A stretch of 64,000 nucleotides of DNA from Cytophagaceae bacterium (GCA_016722655.1 JADKIR010000004.1:3397130-3461129); one strand, 5' to 3'. Numbered from the stretch's first letter, positions 1 through 8,942 are shown. Program-made: numbers and translations. Notes: generated from the letters alone by a model not told the origin.

Positions 1-216
1 ATTCTGATCTGTTAAAATCAAAATTTGAATATCGGCATCAGACATTTCCCTTGTAAACAGGAAACTGCTAAGTTCTGAAACAAGGTATTCATAATAACAT
101 TTTGTCCTTTGACAATTGACAAAAAGAGTGGGATTTTTCTCCTGATTTTGGGCAGCAGAATATAAAGGGATTATGGCCAATTGCATAAAAAATATGCCGG
201 CAATGATTTTTTTCAT
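1..216 (-). CDS. Partial secreted protein, 5' end only
   Basis: The first 72 codons of a minus-strand gene run off the left edge of the window. The start ATG is at 216-214. The product opens with MKKIIAGIFF, a hydrophobic stretch and SAAQ, which reads as a Sec signal peptide. The mature part begins with F-V-N-C-Q and continues with a YYEYLVSELSSF-type stretch and ADIQILI. This resembles a Bacteroidota secreted family whose N-terminus has a Cys-containing strand followed by a 'V-R-D-R-x-x-A-D-V-x-I' strand. I know that family only as uncharacterised. Family assignment is inference; the signal peptide is seen. Confidence 0.6.
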   Translation of the reverse strand, partial: MKKIIAGIFFMQLAIIPLYSAAQNQEKNPTLFVNCQRTKCYYEYLVSELSSFLFTREMSDADIQILILTDQN

Positions 217-420
217 TTTATAGGGTATATGAAATGGTTTACAAATATAAAGCAAAAAATTTCCTCTTCAAATTTAGAGAAGACTTTATGCTTTTTTAGC
301 ATAAAAACCTTAATTTCAATTTCTTAAATCGACCAAAACTAAATCAATAAAATGAATATTTCTTTCATATTTTAAAAAAAACATGAAAATAAGTTAAGGA
401 AGTTACAAGGACAGAATTAT

Positions 421-615
421 TTAATCTACTAGTTTTACACTAACAGCATTTAGACCTTTATTCCCTTTTTCTACAAAGAATTGTACCCGGTCATTTTGTT
501 TGATGGGGTTGATAATTCCTGATGAATGAACAAAAACATCTGTTCCTCCACCATCCGGAGTAATAAAACCAAAACCTTTGGTCTCATTAAAAAACTTAAC
601 TGTACCTTCCTGCAT
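421..615 (-). CDS. Cold-shock domain protein, CspA type
   Basis: This 64-residue protein is a single cold-shock OB-fold, the usual CspA length. The RNP1 motif KGFGFI (about residues 13-18) and RNP2 motif VFVH (about 27-30) are intact. Family members bind single-stranded RNA or DNA and act as RNA chaperones in the cytoplasm. It is the second of two cold-shock genes on the minus strand, only 20 bases downstream of the larger one, so the two are probably co-transcribed. A 200-base AT-rich non-coding stretch separates it from the next gene. Confidence 0.93.
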   Translation of the reverse strand: MQEGTVKFFNETKGFGFITPDGGGTDVFVHSSGIINPIKQNDRVQFFVEKGNKGLNAVSVKLVD

Positions 616-635
616 TATGATTTTTATTAAATAGT

Positions 636-1073
636 TTATTTGATTTTGGTAACATTAATAGCACTAAATCCACGTGCAGTTTTTTCCTTTTCGAAAGATA
701 CCCTATCTTTTTCTTTAACCGGTTCGTTGAGCTGGTTAGAATGCACAAAAACTTTGTTTTGACTATTGTCTTCAGCAATAAACCCAAAGCCTTTATCGGA
801 GAAAAATGCAACTGTACCAGTGAATTCGGTCATTTCTTCCGAAACTGAAGTGTTGGCACCCAACTGAATCGAGTTCAGGTCAATTTTTTTTCTCGGTTTA
901 AAATCAGGCGGACTATCATGGAAATTTCCTTCCTCGTCAACATAGACGGTCATTTCATCAAGACTTTTACCTTTGTCATTATTAAATTTCCTGTCTTCTC
1001 TTTTTTGTTCTCTATCCTGCTTTTTCTTAGCTTTTTTCTTTTCTTTTTCTTTTTTTGCAAAAGTTTCTGCCAT
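636..1073 (-). CDS. Cold-shock domain protein with lysine-rich N-terminal extension
   Basis: The protein has 145 residues. Roughly the first 40 are almost entirely K, E, R and D. A linker containing VYVDEEGNFHDSPPDF follows, then a C-terminal cold-shock domain (about residues 82-145) with RNP1 KGFGFI and RNP2 VFVH. The domain is expected to bind single-stranded nucleic acid. The basic tail probably adds non-specific RNA contact or helix-like charged structure (inference). The domain order, basic tail then CSD, is common among Bacteroidota CSD proteins. It lies 20 bases upstream of the CspA-type gene on the same strand. Confidence 0.88.
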   Translation of the reverse strand: MAETFAKKEKEKKKAKKKQDREQKREDRKFNNDKGKSLDEMTVYVDEEGNFHDSPPDFKPRKKIDLNSIQLGANTSVSEEMTEFTGTVAFFSDKGFGFIAEDNSQNKVFVHSNQLNEPVKEKDRVSFEKEKTARGFSAINVTKIK

Positions 1074-1536
1074 ATTTTACTACTATTTAATTAAAACTAT
1101 TATTTCTGAATACTTAAAAATCAAAATTTCTAATCCGAATCTCGCTTGGTTTAGAATCGGCTCGACCCGACAACAACCTTATTTTTTATCAAAACCATTA
1201 ATAATCCATTTGATTATGATGACCTTAAATTTTCCAAATTGAGTCAGGATATTTATTTAAACTTGATATTTAATTTTAAAAAAGTGCAAATATCAAATCT
1301 GATTAAGTCCCATGCTTCGCCGGAACTATATATGAAATGGCATCTGGAAGAGCGAAAACTGAAGAGAAAAAGAAAAAATTCTATACTTTTACAGCAGAAG
1401 CAAAGGCAGGAGCCTCAAATATTTTATAAAGATAATACATATTCCTGCGAATTGTTAATTTTGCCGGGATAATCGCAGAAATGAGCTTTTAATTGATTCC
1501 TTTATCTTATATTTTTCCAAATATTATTGTTTAACT
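1074..1536. other. Intergenic stretch, no supported gene
   Basis: About 460 bases separate the divergent cold-shock and HXXEE genes. One plus-strand ORF of 77 codons (1239-1472) is open but is lysine-rich, shows no domain and has no promoter-like element, so I do not call it. Promoters for both flanking genes must lie here. I see no clear TAnnTTTG element. Confidence 0.5.
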
Positions 1537-2103
1537 ATGGATATCGTTAAGAAATATTGGTCAAATTTTGGAGGTCTTATGGCTTGCTTTATTTTGATAA
1601 ATATTGCTCTGTCTGATCACTCATTTCTGGAAATAAATTCACTTATCTGGTTAAATTTTACTGCGATGTTGGTTCATCAATTTGAAGAATATTCTTATCC
1701 CGGCCAATTCCCGAAATTTTACAATGAAACCATACTTAAAAGTAATAAAATTTTAAAATACCCTTTAACTACCAATGGCATTTTACTGGTCAACGTAGGC
1801 CTGGCGTGGACTTTTTATATTATATCAGGCATTTTAGGGGATTCTGCTTATTGGTTTGCATTGGGATTGGCATTGATTTCTCTTTCCAACGGAATGCTAC
1901 ATACCTTCATGTTTTTTTATCTGAAAAGATACAATCCCGGATTAATTACGAGCCTAGTAATTTTTATTCCCTTTGGATTTTATTTAATTTATAGAATCCA
2001 GCCTTTTCTCACTCAGGAGGATATTCTTTCAGGAATCATCATTTTTATTTTTGGGTCAGCAGCTATTCCTGTTTCTATTTTTTTCACGAGTAAATTTTCA
2101 TAA
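1537..2103 (+). CDS. HXXEE-motif integral membrane protein
   Basis: This 188-residue protein is mostly hydrophobic, with about five or six predicted membrane spans. The motif HQFEE at residues 47-51 matches the H-x-x-E-E signature that names the HXXEE family. A second conserved-looking polar patch, NGMLHTFMF, sits in a later helix. The family is an uncharacterised inner-membrane group, and the paired His/Glu suggest metal binding or hydrolysis (inference). It stands alone, with a hairpin terminator about 50 bases after its stop codon. Confidence 0.82.
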   Translation: MDIVKKYWSNFGGLMACFILINIALSDHSFLEINSLIWLNFTAMLVHQFEEYSYPGQFPKFYNETILKSNKILKYPLTTNGILLVNVGLAWTFYIISGILGDSAYWFALGLALISLSNGMLHTFMFFYLKRYNPGLITSLVIFIPFGFYLIYRIQPFLTQEDILSGIIIFIFGSAAIPVSIFFTSKFS

Positions 2104-2154
2104 ACTTATTAATCCTTTTCATTAAAGATTAGAAATCTCTCAAAAAAAAAAAGA

Positions 2155-2181
2155 AAAGCTCCCGGAAAATCCGAGAGCTTT
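2155..2181. terminator. Hairpin terminator
   Basis: The arms AGCTCcCGGA and TCCGaGAGCT form a stem with an A-rich loop. An A-run lies on the left side, so the T-tract is strongest on the minus strand. It lies 52 bases after the HXXEE gene and probably ends that transcript. Confidence 0.6.
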
Positions 2182-2552
2182 AATCTAACCCCTAAAATAA
2201 ACCACTATAATTTTTCCTTTTTCAGGATATCTGAATTCTGATATATTAAGAAACGCAAAATCAGGAAAAAATGTTGCTAAATATTCTAAAAAAATCCAGG
2301 ATGTCAATACAGCTTTTATTTAACGGGATTTTTTTTCTCTTGAATAATAAACCATCAATAAAATTTACTACATAATATATTGATAATCTGACATTTAACT
2401 GAATGATATTTTTTAACCAATTCTCCTGATCTTTGAATACCAAAAAATCAAGAAATCATCATTAACAATCATTAACAATTTGAAATTTAAACCTTGTTAC
2501 AGATTCAGACTCTAACCTACAAATAATTGATAACCGATAAATTTTTAAGATT

Positions 2553-2996
2553 ATGAAAAAGTTAGTAGCAACAATCGGAATTTTGAGCATCGTGGTATTT
2601 AGTGTTTCGGCTCAATATGGCAGGGCATACGACAGAGACAATTATGGAGAAAAGTACGGACATGTTGAAAGAAATGATCGGAATGGAGGAAGCTGGGGAT
2701 ATGACAAAGACTGGAATGTAGTCAATAATTCGAAGGTTCATAAAATCAATTCTTTTCAACACCAGGCCAAAATGCGGATCAATGAAGGTATTGCCAAAGG
2801 TCTAATAACTCATAGAGAAGCCAATCGACTCTGGAATGAATATGAAAGAATTGAGAGAAAAGAAAATCGTTTTATGAGAAATGGAAGAATTTCGAGATCA
2901 GAAGCCAATGAACTGGAGCATGATTTGGCCAGGTTAAACCGAATGATTTCTCAAGAAAAAAGGGATTTTAACCGAAATTATAGCGGAAGATTTTAA
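2553..2996 (+). CDS. Secreted charged helical protein, unknown function
   Basis: The product has 147 residues. A signal peptide (MKKLVATIGILSIVVFSVSA, cleavage before QYG) is followed by a Gly/Asp/Asn/Arg-rich segment (YDRDNYGEKYGHVERND). The C-terminal 80 residues are strongly charged and helix-prone, with two similar segments: IAKGLITHREANRLW and MRNGRISRSEANELE. These look like paired helical repeats. Export to the periplasm or surface is well supported. I do not recognise a function. It is a single gene followed by a strong terminator. Confidence 0.75.
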   Translation: MKKLVATIGILSIVVFSVSAQYGRAYDRDNYGEKYGHVERNDRNGGSWGYDKDWNVVNNSKVHKINSFQHQAKMRINEGIAKGLITHREANRLWNEYERIERKENRFMRNGRISRSEANELEHDLARLNRMISQEKRDFNRNYSGRF

Positions 2997-3028
2997 AAAT
3001 TAGTGGAGTAATAGTTTTTTCGAAAAAT

Positions 3029-3064
3029 AATGGGCAGCTTGGTTTAGCTGCCCCATTTTTTTTT
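3029..3064 (+). terminator. Rho-independent terminator
   Basis: AATGGGCAGCT and AGCTGCCCCATT pair with a short loop and are followed by a run of nine T. It lies about 30 bases after the secreted helical protein gene. Confidence 0.85.
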
Positions 3065-3074
3065 CAACAATAAT

Positions 3075-3929
3075 TTATTTTTTTAGGTTACTAAGTAATT
3101 CAAAAGCATCTTTCCTGGCAATTTCCAGTGCTCTTTCAATTTTTTTAGCACCCATCAATTCTATTTTCAGGTTTGCAAAATCAGCTTCTTTTTTTTCTAA
3201 TTTACTTTCAGCTTTTTCCTGTTCTTTTTTGATTTTAGAGATCTCTTTCTCTTTTTTACTTGAAGCTTTTTCTATTTCAGTTTTGGTTTTCAGGTCGCTG
3301 GCAGTAGAATCCTCAGAATATAATTTTTCAACTAATTCTTCTTTTTCTGAAAGGGCTTTTGCCATCAATTCCGGACTTTGATCTAACTTCTTGCCTAGTT
3401 TTTCCTGCTCTTTAAGATTGTTTTCCAGACTTTTCTCCAGTTTTTTGATTTCCTTTTGGGCGTCGGCTAACTCATTTTCAGCATTTTTCAGGTTTTCATC
3501 AGCAAGTCTTAATTCCAGATTTTTTTGCACAAGATTTTCAAATCCTTTTACAAAAGTCTCAGCTTCGGCGGTTTTAATATCAAATGATTTTAAAGAATTC
3601 ATTTCTTCATCTATGAAAAAGAAAACTACCTTAGTCATTTTTTTGGTTGAAATTATCTGAGCTTCAATGCTTTCCAATTCCGGCGAAATAGGTGAGTTTT
3701 TAATTTTTTCTACTCTGAAGCTCGATTTGTTTGGATTTGTAATCTTCCCAAGCGGCTTAAGGAAAGTTTCTAAATCAGCCTTAATTTCTTTATCGTCAAG
3801 GTTTGAAATGATATAATATGCCTTGGCGGCTTCTTTTCCTAAAAGATGATTGCCGGTATAAACTTTACTTTGAGCAAATAATGAAACTTGCAACAATAAA
3901 AGGATCAGGCTTAAAAAGTATTTTTTCAT
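3075..3929 (-). CDS. Secreted coiled-coil protein
   Basis: This 284-residue protein starts with a signal peptide (MKKYFLSLILLLLQVSLFAQ, cleaved before SKV). Residues about 22-130 form a compact domain with the fragment YIISNLDDKEIKADLETFLKPLG. Residues about 130-255 are a continuous Lys/Glu-rich coiled coil. It is probably periplasmic and oligomeric through the coiled coil. The long helix resembles those of many unrelated proteins, so no function is assigned. It ends 11 bases upstream of the methyltransferase-like gene's stop, on the same strand. Confidence 0.7.
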   Translation of the reverse strand: MKKYFLSLILLLLQVSLFAQSKVYTGNHLLGKEAAKAYYIISNLDDKEIKADLETFLKPLGKITNPNKSSFRVEKIKNSPISPELESIEAQIISTKKMTKVVFFFIDEEMNSLKSFDIKTAEAETFVKGFENLVQKNLELRLADENLKNAENELADAQKEIKKLEKSLENNLKEQEKLGKKLDQSPELMAKALSEKEELVEKLYSEDSTASDLKTKTEIEKASSKKEKEISKIKKEQEKAESKLEKKEADFANLKIELMGAKKIERALEIARKDAFELLSNLKK

Positions 3930-3940
3930 AAGTTTATTAT

Positions 3941-5146
3941 TTATGTTAAATGAATTTTTTTACAAATTATTACTAATTTCTTTTTTATCGAATTTTCGGT
4001 AAAGAAAATATATTGTTCACCACCATCCTGCCAATTTAACTGTTTCCTGATTTCATTAACAGAAAGCGGAAAGTTCCTGACCGAAATATTAGCTTTCTTT
4101 GATGGCACTTCGGCACCCAATATTTTTTTGTCAAAAGGCAAAACTTTCTCAATGGCAAAAATTCGTCCCGGAAATTCTTTCAGAACAATATCAGAAGTGT
4201 AAAGATGACTATTGGGTGCGATTTTACCCAACAAAAACTTATTTCCTACCGACTTGAATGCTCCTGCTTTCATGATGGAAGCATTAGGTTCATAAAGATA
4301 AGCCATTGGTTCTGAGAATATCGTGTTTGCCTCTGATTCTTGTTTAAAATCGAAAGAAAATTGCTGTTCTTCGCCCTTTGAAGTCAGATTAACACAAATT
4401 ACCTCCGGATTTGCGATAATAGTGTCTTCTATTAAAAAGACCAATTCCTTTACTTCATTTTTTTCTGATAATATTAAGACTTGATGCACATATTTTAGTA
4501 ACAGCAAAGCAGCCTTTATGTCAAGCATTGGTGAATATTTTACCATAATAGTGCGACCCGGAGTAATCAATTTGTCAAGCATCAGCCTTAAATCAGGCGA
4601 GCAGTCCTGTATGCCTACCATTTTATGGTTATTATCATCACGACGAGATGGATCGAGGTAGATAAAATCAATATCAGAATCGATTTTAAAATCTTCCGCT
4701 TTTTGTTGTGTAAATGTGGTATTTGATTTTCCTGTTATTTTGAAATTATGGGCCACAATGCTACTCAACAATTGATTGGGTTCGTTATGGATATATTTTT
4801 TGAAGTTTTTAGAAAGAAAAAATGCATCTACTCCAAGCCCACCCGTAAGATCTAGTCCAATATTACCATTTACCAATTTACTTTTGTATTTGGCTGTCCA
4901 CTCAGAAGAAGACTGTTCCAATGAAACCTTTTCGGGTGCGATTATTCCACCAATATGTGACCAGGAAGGTATTTTTGAAATGATATTTTGATTGAAGGAA
5001 ATTTGATTTGCCACCATTCTCAATATTTCCTGAGACAATTTAAGCGGATTTTTCAAAACAAAATCTCTTACATCATTGATTTGCTGTGTGCCTGCAATTT
5101 CGGAGGCTATGGTATAATCCTTAATATTTATTGGGTTTGAAGACAA
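3941..5146 (-). CDS. THUMP-like class I SAM-dependent methyltransferase
   Basis: This 401-residue cytoplasmic protein has a Rossmann methyltransferase core. LDLTGGLGVDAFFLSK (about residues 98-113) is the glycine-rich SAM loop. DFIYLDPSRRDDNNHKM (about 160) is the acidic, substrate-side motif IV equivalent. The C-terminal portion carries a THUMP-like region in this Bacteroidota family. Members are annotated as putative RNA methyltransferases. The substrate here is unknown and RNA is inferred only from the domain. The length matches the family. Confidence 0.82.
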   Translation of the reverse strand: MSSNPINIKDYTIASEIAGTQQINDVRDFVLKNPLKLSQEILRMVANQISFNQNIISKIPSWSHIGGIIAPEKVSLEQSSSEWTAKYKSKLVNGNIGLDLTGGLGVDAFFLSKNFKKYIHNEPNQLLSSIVAHNFKITGKSNTTFTQQKAEDFKIDSDIDFIYLDPSRRDDNNHKMVGIQDCSPDLRLMLDKLITPGRTIMVKYSPMLDIKAALLLLKYVHQVLILSEKNEVKELVFLIEDTIIANPEVICVNLTSKGEEQQFSFDFKQESEANTIFSEPMAYLYEPNASIMKAGAFKSVGNKFLLGKIAPNSHLYTSDIVLKEFPGRIFAIEKVLPFDKKILGAEVPSKKANISVRNFPLSVNEIRKQLNWQDGGEQYIFFTENSIKKKLVIICKKIHLT

Positions 5147-5238
5147 AAGAAATGAATTATTTCTGAATAATATTTCCCAAAAATAAGCATTAAAAAAAAG
5201 TTTAATTCAAATGAATTTACAAAATTGGTAATTTAATG

Positions 5239-5266
5239 CAAAAAAAAAGCCTGAACTAAATCAGGC
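5239..5266 (-). terminator. Rho-independent terminator (minus strand)
   Basis: GCCTGA and TCAGGC pair around a short loop, with an A-run on the plus strand giving a T-tract on the minus strand. It lies just after the Spy-like gene, ending the sigma-factor operon. Confidence 0.85.
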
Positions 5267-5271
5267 AGGAC

Positions 5272-5712
5272 TCAATTTTCTCTTCCTTTTCTTTCTTTTA
5301 ACTTTTCGAGAAGCATCTGGTTAAATTTCCTTTCGGTTTCCATCAGTTTGCCGTATTGCTGAGGGCTTATAACCTTTAGAAACGAATCTCTGTATTTTTT
5401 TGTAAGATTAATTTCTTCCTGCCTTAAATCCAGAATTTCGTCCTGGCGTTTTAATGCTTCATTGTTATTTAGGCTTTGATTGTTTCTCGAAAGTTGTCTA
5501 ATGTCTCTGAAAATCTCATTTCTATCATCAGAATATGCGTTGTAAATGGGCCAGAATTTCTCTGCCTGACTCTCAGTGAGTTTTAATTCCTGAGTTATCA
5601 TCCCAATTTTCATTGCTTTTATGCGATCTCCTTTTGGTCCGCCCTCAGGTCGCTGAGCCTGAGTGCTTATGCCTAAAATCAATAGGCTAACTATTAATAT
5701 CAACTTTTTCAT
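5272..5712 (-). CDS. Spy/CpxP-like periplasmic protein
   Basis: About 146 residues from the preferred start (MKKLILIVSLL); an in-frame ATG five codons upstream gives a poorer signal peptide. After the signal (cut near TQAQ) come KIGMITQELKLTESQAEKFWPIYNAY and IRQLSRN. This is the LTxxQ-type helical pattern seen in Spy/CpxP and in Bacteroidota proteins labelled 'sensor of ECF-type sigma factor'. It is the third gene after the sigma factor and the PEGYF-repeat protein, so a role in envelope-stress sensing is a reasonable inference. Confidence 0.75.
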   Translation of the reverse strand: MKKLILIVSLLILGISTQAQRPEGGPKGDRIKAMKIGMITQELKLTESQAEKFWPIYNAYSDDRNEIFRDIRQLSRNNQSLNNNEALKRQDEILDLRQEEINLTKKYRDSFLKVISPQQYGKLMETERKFNQMLLEKLKERKGREN

Positions 5713-5749
5713 CCTAAATATTTTCAAATCAATAATTTATAGTAAATTT

Positions 5750-6412
5750 TTAAATGTCGTTTTCTTCCAGATATTTCATTATCTCATTTTCTGAGACAGT
5801 CTCCAATGTGGAAGTGGGCTCAATATTTATGTCACCCGCTTCGGTCACTATCAACTCAAGGTCTGTGTCGGCAAGTGGTTGATCGGCCAGATAGGCCACC
5901 ATTTCTTCGGAAGAAATTTGGGCAAACTGGTCAGCAGGTTTTTCCTGATATTTATAAAATCCGAAACCTAAACCACTAATTATAATTGCACTGGCTGCAT
6001 AACGGAATATTTTTTTGTTACGGAAAACTTCCAAAAATGGACTTTGTTTTTTGCCAACAGTTTTTTCCAAATTTTTGGCTTCCATTTTTTCAAAATAATC
6101 ATCAGAAGGTAATTGAAAAGCTTCTTTCTTGCTGATTTTTTCCAGAGAAATTTTCCCAAGAATCTGATTTTCCAATTCTGAAAAATAATCCTCAGAGGCT
6201 TTAAATGGCTGTTCTTTAGGGAATTCTTCGGTTTTTATGGCTCCCAAAATTCTTTCTTCAAAACTTTCAAAATAGCCTTCAGGAGCTTGAAATGGCTGAT
6301 CTTCTGTTAAAGTCCGGACTCTGACTTCGGATAAAATCCTATCTTCCAGTTCCGAAAAGTATCCTTCGGGAACGGTGAAAGGTGATTTTATTTTGTTTGT
6401 TTCGATATCCAT
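5750..6412 (-). CDS. Membrane protein with PEGYF repeats, likely anti-sigma partner
   Basis: About 220 residues from the start MDIETNK; an ATG 14 codons upstream is less likely because it crowds the sigma gene. The cytoplasmic part carries four copies of a roughly 30-residue unit: F-T-V-PEGYFSELEDRIL, F-Q-A-PEGYFESFEERIL, F-K-A-SEDYFSELENQIL and F-Q-L-PSDDYFEKME. A single membrane span (YAASAIIISGLGFGFY) and an acidic periplasmic tail ending in VSENEIMKYLEENDI follow. Its position directly after an ECF sigma gene suggests it tethers and regulates that sigma factor. No classical zinc anti-sigma motif (HxxxCxxC) is present. Confidence 0.72.
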   Translation of the reverse strand: MDIETNKIKSPFTVPEGYFSELEDRILSEVRVRTLTEDQPFQAPEGYFESFEERILGAIKTEEFPKEQPFKASEDYFSELENQILGKISLEKISKKEAFQLPSDDYFEKMEAKNLEKTVGKKQSPFLEVFRNKKIFRYAASAIIISGLGFGFYKYQEKPADQFAQISSEEMVAYLADQPLADTDLELIVTEAGDINIEPTSTLETVSENEIMKYLEENDI

Positions 6413-6457
6413 TCTTTTGTTATTCTTGTACGTTTGACAATTATTCCTGACCAAGGT

Positions 6458-7003
6458 TTAATTTTTTGTCAAAAAATCTTCAATTTTTTTTACTGCAAAA
6501 TGATAAGTGGCTTTCAAACCTCCCACTGAAGTTTCGGTAATCTCGGCTATTTCTTCATATTTGAGGTCATCAAAATATTTGAGATTAAAAACCACCCTTT
6601 GCTTGTCGGTGAGTTCTAGTAAGGCTTTCTGTAATTTGGTTTGAATCTCATCGCCTGAGTAATAACTGTCACTTCTGGAAGTCTCGAGTTGATTGACCAA
6701 TACCTCATTGTCATCGATTGAAACAGACATATCACGTCTTTTTTTCTGAAGAAAAGTCAGGGCTTCATTGGTGGCAATACGGTAAAGCCAGGTGTAGAGC
6801 TTTGAATCTCCCCTGAATTTATCAAGGTTTCGCCAGATTTTGATAAAAGCTTCCTGGGTCACATCATCGGCGTCATCATGGTCAATCACAATTTTCCTGA
6901 CGTGGTAGTAAAGCTTTTCTTTGTAACTTTTCAGTATAGACTTAAAAGCCGTTTCATGCTTTGATGGATCCTGTAAAAGTTCAACAATTTCTTCGTCTTT
7001 CAT
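6458..7003 (-). CDS. ECF RNA polymerase sigma factor (sigma-70 family)
   Basis: This 181-residue protein has a region 2 (DADDVTQEAFIKIWRN through TWLYRIATNEALTFLQKKRR) that binds core polymerase and the -10 element. A C-terminal region 4 helix-turn-helix (LTDKQRVVFNLKYFDDLKYEEIAEITETSVGG) contacts the -35 element. The length is normal for ECF sigmas. It heads a three-gene minus-strand operon with the PEGYF-repeat membrane protein and the Spy-like protein, the usual layout for envelope-stress ECF circuits in this phylum. Confidence 0.93.
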   Translation of the reverse strand: MKDEEIVELLQDPSKHETAFKSILKSYKEKLYYHVRKIVIDHDDADDVTQEAFIKIWRNLDKFRGDSKLYTWLYRIATNEALTFLQKKRRDMSVSIDDNEVLVNQLETSRSDSYYSGDEIQTKLQKALLELTDKQRVVFNLKYFDDLKYEEIAEITETSVGGLKATYHFAVKKIEDFLTKN

Positions 7004-7011
7004 TTTGGAGT

Positions 7012-7046
7012 AAAAAAAAATCCCGAAGCTTAGACGCTCCGGGATT
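7012..7046 (-). terminator. Rho-independent terminator (minus strand)
   Basis: AATCCCG and CGGGATT (outer) with AGC/GCT (inner) form a hairpin. The A9 run to its left is the T-tract on the minus strand. It ends the transketolase operon just before the sigma-factor gene. Confidence 0.88.
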
Positions 7047-7058
7047 CAAAAGGTTTAA

Positions 7059-8012
7059 TTATTTTCTGGAAATAACTTTCTCAACAGCCGCAACGATGTT
7101 TTCGGCACTCAAGCCATACTTGATCATGAGCTCCTCGGGAGTACCGGACTCCCCGAACGAATTATTTACAGCAATATATTCCTGAGGTGCAAGAAAATTC
7201 TGCGTAAGTACTTGAGCAACAGCGTCTCCAAGTCCACCATTTGCCTGATGCTCTTCACAAGTCACCACACATTTGGTTTTCTTAACTGATTTCAAAATTG
7301 CAGCTTCATCCAGTGGTTTTATGGTATGGATATTGATGATTTCGGCATCAATACCTTTCTGTTCCAAAATCTCACCGGCTTTGATGGCCTCCCAAACTAA
7401 ATGACCTGTAGCAACGATGGTTACATCTTTTCCTTCGTTTACCATCCAGGCTTTACCAATTTCAAATTTTTGATCGGCAGCTGTAAAAACAGGAACAACC
7501 GGGCGACCAAAACGCAAATAAACCGGACCATGATAGTCAGCAATTGCTTTAGTGGCGGCTTTTGTTTGGTTGTAATCGCAAGGATTTATAACCACCATAT
7601 TGGGCATGGCACGCATCATGGCGAGGTCTTCCAATATTTGGTGTGTAGCACCGTCTTCACCAAGGGTAAGACCGGCATGAGAAACGGCCACTTTTACGTT
7701 TTTGTCAGAATATGCGATTGACTGGCGGATTTGGTCATAAACACGACCTGAACCGAAGTTAGCAAAAGTAGTGGCATAAGGAATTTTGCCACCGATAGTC
7801 AAACCGGCTGCGATGCCCATCATGTTGGCTTCGGCAATACCAGTTTGAATAAAGCGTTCCGGATGATTTTTGATAAACGGAGCGATTTTTAACGATCCCA
7901 CAAGGTCGGCACAAAGGGCCACTACATTGGGATGCGACTCACCCAGCTCTGTCATGGCATCACCAAAGCCCGAGCGGGTGTCTTTTGATTCTGTGTATGT
8001 ATATTTTTTCAT
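7059..8012 (-). CDS. Transketolase, C-terminal subunit
   Basis: This 317-residue protein covers the pyrimidine-binding and C-terminal domains of transketolase. It transfers two-carbon ketol units in the pentose phosphate pathway with thiamine diphosphate. Visible signatures are NVVALCADLVGSLK, the E-A-N-M-M-G active-site region (IAEANMMGIAAG), a GEDGATHQ loop and the C-terminal VTCEEHQANGGLGDAV. It needs the N-terminal half encoded 34 bases upstream. The two genes form an operon ending in a clear terminator. Confidence 0.93.
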   Translation of the reverse strand: MKKYTYTESKDTRSGFGDAMTELGESHPNVVALCADLVGSLKIAPFIKNHPERFIQTGIAEANMMGIAAGLTIGGKIPYATTFANFGSGRVYDQIRQSIAYSDKNVKVAVSHAGLTLGEDGATHQILEDLAMMRAMPNMVVINPCDYNQTKAATKAIADYHGPVYLRFGRPVVPVFTAADQKFEIGKAWMVNEGKDVTIVATGHLVWEAIKAGEILEQKGIDAEIINIHTIKPLDEAAILKSVKKTKCVVTCEEHQANGGLGDAVAQVLTQNFLAPQEYIAVNNSFGESGTPEELMIKYGLSAENIVAAVEKVISRK

Positions 8013-8046
8013 CTGTAATATCTGATTTGAAATAAAAAATACGGGA

Positions 8047-8913
8047 TCAATAATCTCCCAAAGTTTCTGGTAATTGAGCCAAAGCCGCTGCCAATTGCTC
8101 GTCGTTAGGAGCTACACCGTGCCATTTGTGGCTACCCATCATAAAATCCACGCCAGCACCCATTTCTGTATGAAGCAGGATCATTACCGGTTGACCTTTT
8201 CCGGTTAATCTTTTAGCTTTTCTTAGGCCGGCAACGACTGCTTCCATGTTGTTTCCTTCTTTGATGTCAATCACATTCCAACCAAAAGCCTTATATTTTG
8301 CTTTTAGGTCACGGTTTGACATTACCTGGTCAGTTGAACCATCAATTTGTTGTCCGTTGTAATCGATGATTGCCACCAGATTGTCAACTTTGTGATGAGG
8401 AGCAAACTGGGCTGCTTCCCACACCTGACCTTCCTGCTGTTCGCCGTCACCCATTAAAACGTAAACGGTTTTATCGTCGCCGTTAAGTCTTTTGGCTAAT
8501 GCCGCTCCTATTGCCACTGACATTCCTTGTCCGAGTGAACCTGAGGCAACTCTTATACCAGGAAGACCTTCATGGGTAGTTGGGTGACCTTGTAAACGGG
8601 AATTTAGCTTCCGAAATGTTCCTAATTCTGCTGCTCCAAAATAACCTCTTCGTGCCAATACCGAGTAAAAAAGTGGTGAAGTATGGCCGTTGGAAAGGAA
8701 GAATAAATCTTCATCAGTTCCGTCCATTTTAAACGAAATATAGCCGCCTTTTCCTTTGCGGTTGTTGATTTTCATTTGTTGGAAATACAGTGCCACTACC
8801 ACGTCGGCACAACCTAAGGAGCCACCCGGATGGCCGGATTTGCAACCGTGCACCATGCATACTATGTCGCGTCGCACCTGACTTGCAATATCCTGAAGTT
8901 CTTTGGTTTGCAT
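8047..8913 (-). CDS. Transketolase, N-terminal subunit (TPP domain)
   Basis: This 288-residue subunit carries the diphosphate-binding half of transketolase. Signatures are GCKSGHPGGSLGCADV near the start and the thiamine diphosphate motif GDGEQQEGQVWEAA through DYNGQQIDG (about residues 155-195), which binds the magnesium ion. It pairs with the C-terminal subunit directly downstream to give a two-gene enzyme instead of the usual single chain of about 660 residues. A -7-like element lies 30 bases upstream of the start. Confidence 0.93.
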   Translation of the reverse strand: MQTKELQDIASQVRRDIVCMVHGCKSGHPGGSLGCADVVVALYFQQMKINNRKGKGGYISFKMDGTDEDLFFLSNGHTSPLFYSVLARRGYFGAAELGTFRKLNSRLQGHPTTHEGLPGIRVASGSLGQGMSVAIGAALAKRLNGDDKTVYVLMGDGEQQEGQVWEAAQFAPHHKVDNLVAIIDYNGQQIDGSTDQVMSNRDLKAKYKAFGWNVIDIKEGNNMEAVVAGLRKAKRLTGKGQPVMILLHTEMGAGVDFMMGSHKWHGVAPNDEQLAAALAQLPETLGDY

Positions 8914-8942
8914 CTAAATAAGAATTTTGTTTATAATTTTTA

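Noticed and set aside
1239..1472. 77-codon plus-strand ORF
   Set aside because: Lysine-rich, no domain or signal, no promoter element, and it lies in AT-rich intergenic sequence.
2261..2443. 60-codon minus-strand ORF
   Set aside because: No recognisable domain; composition typical of chance ORFs in AT-rich DNA.
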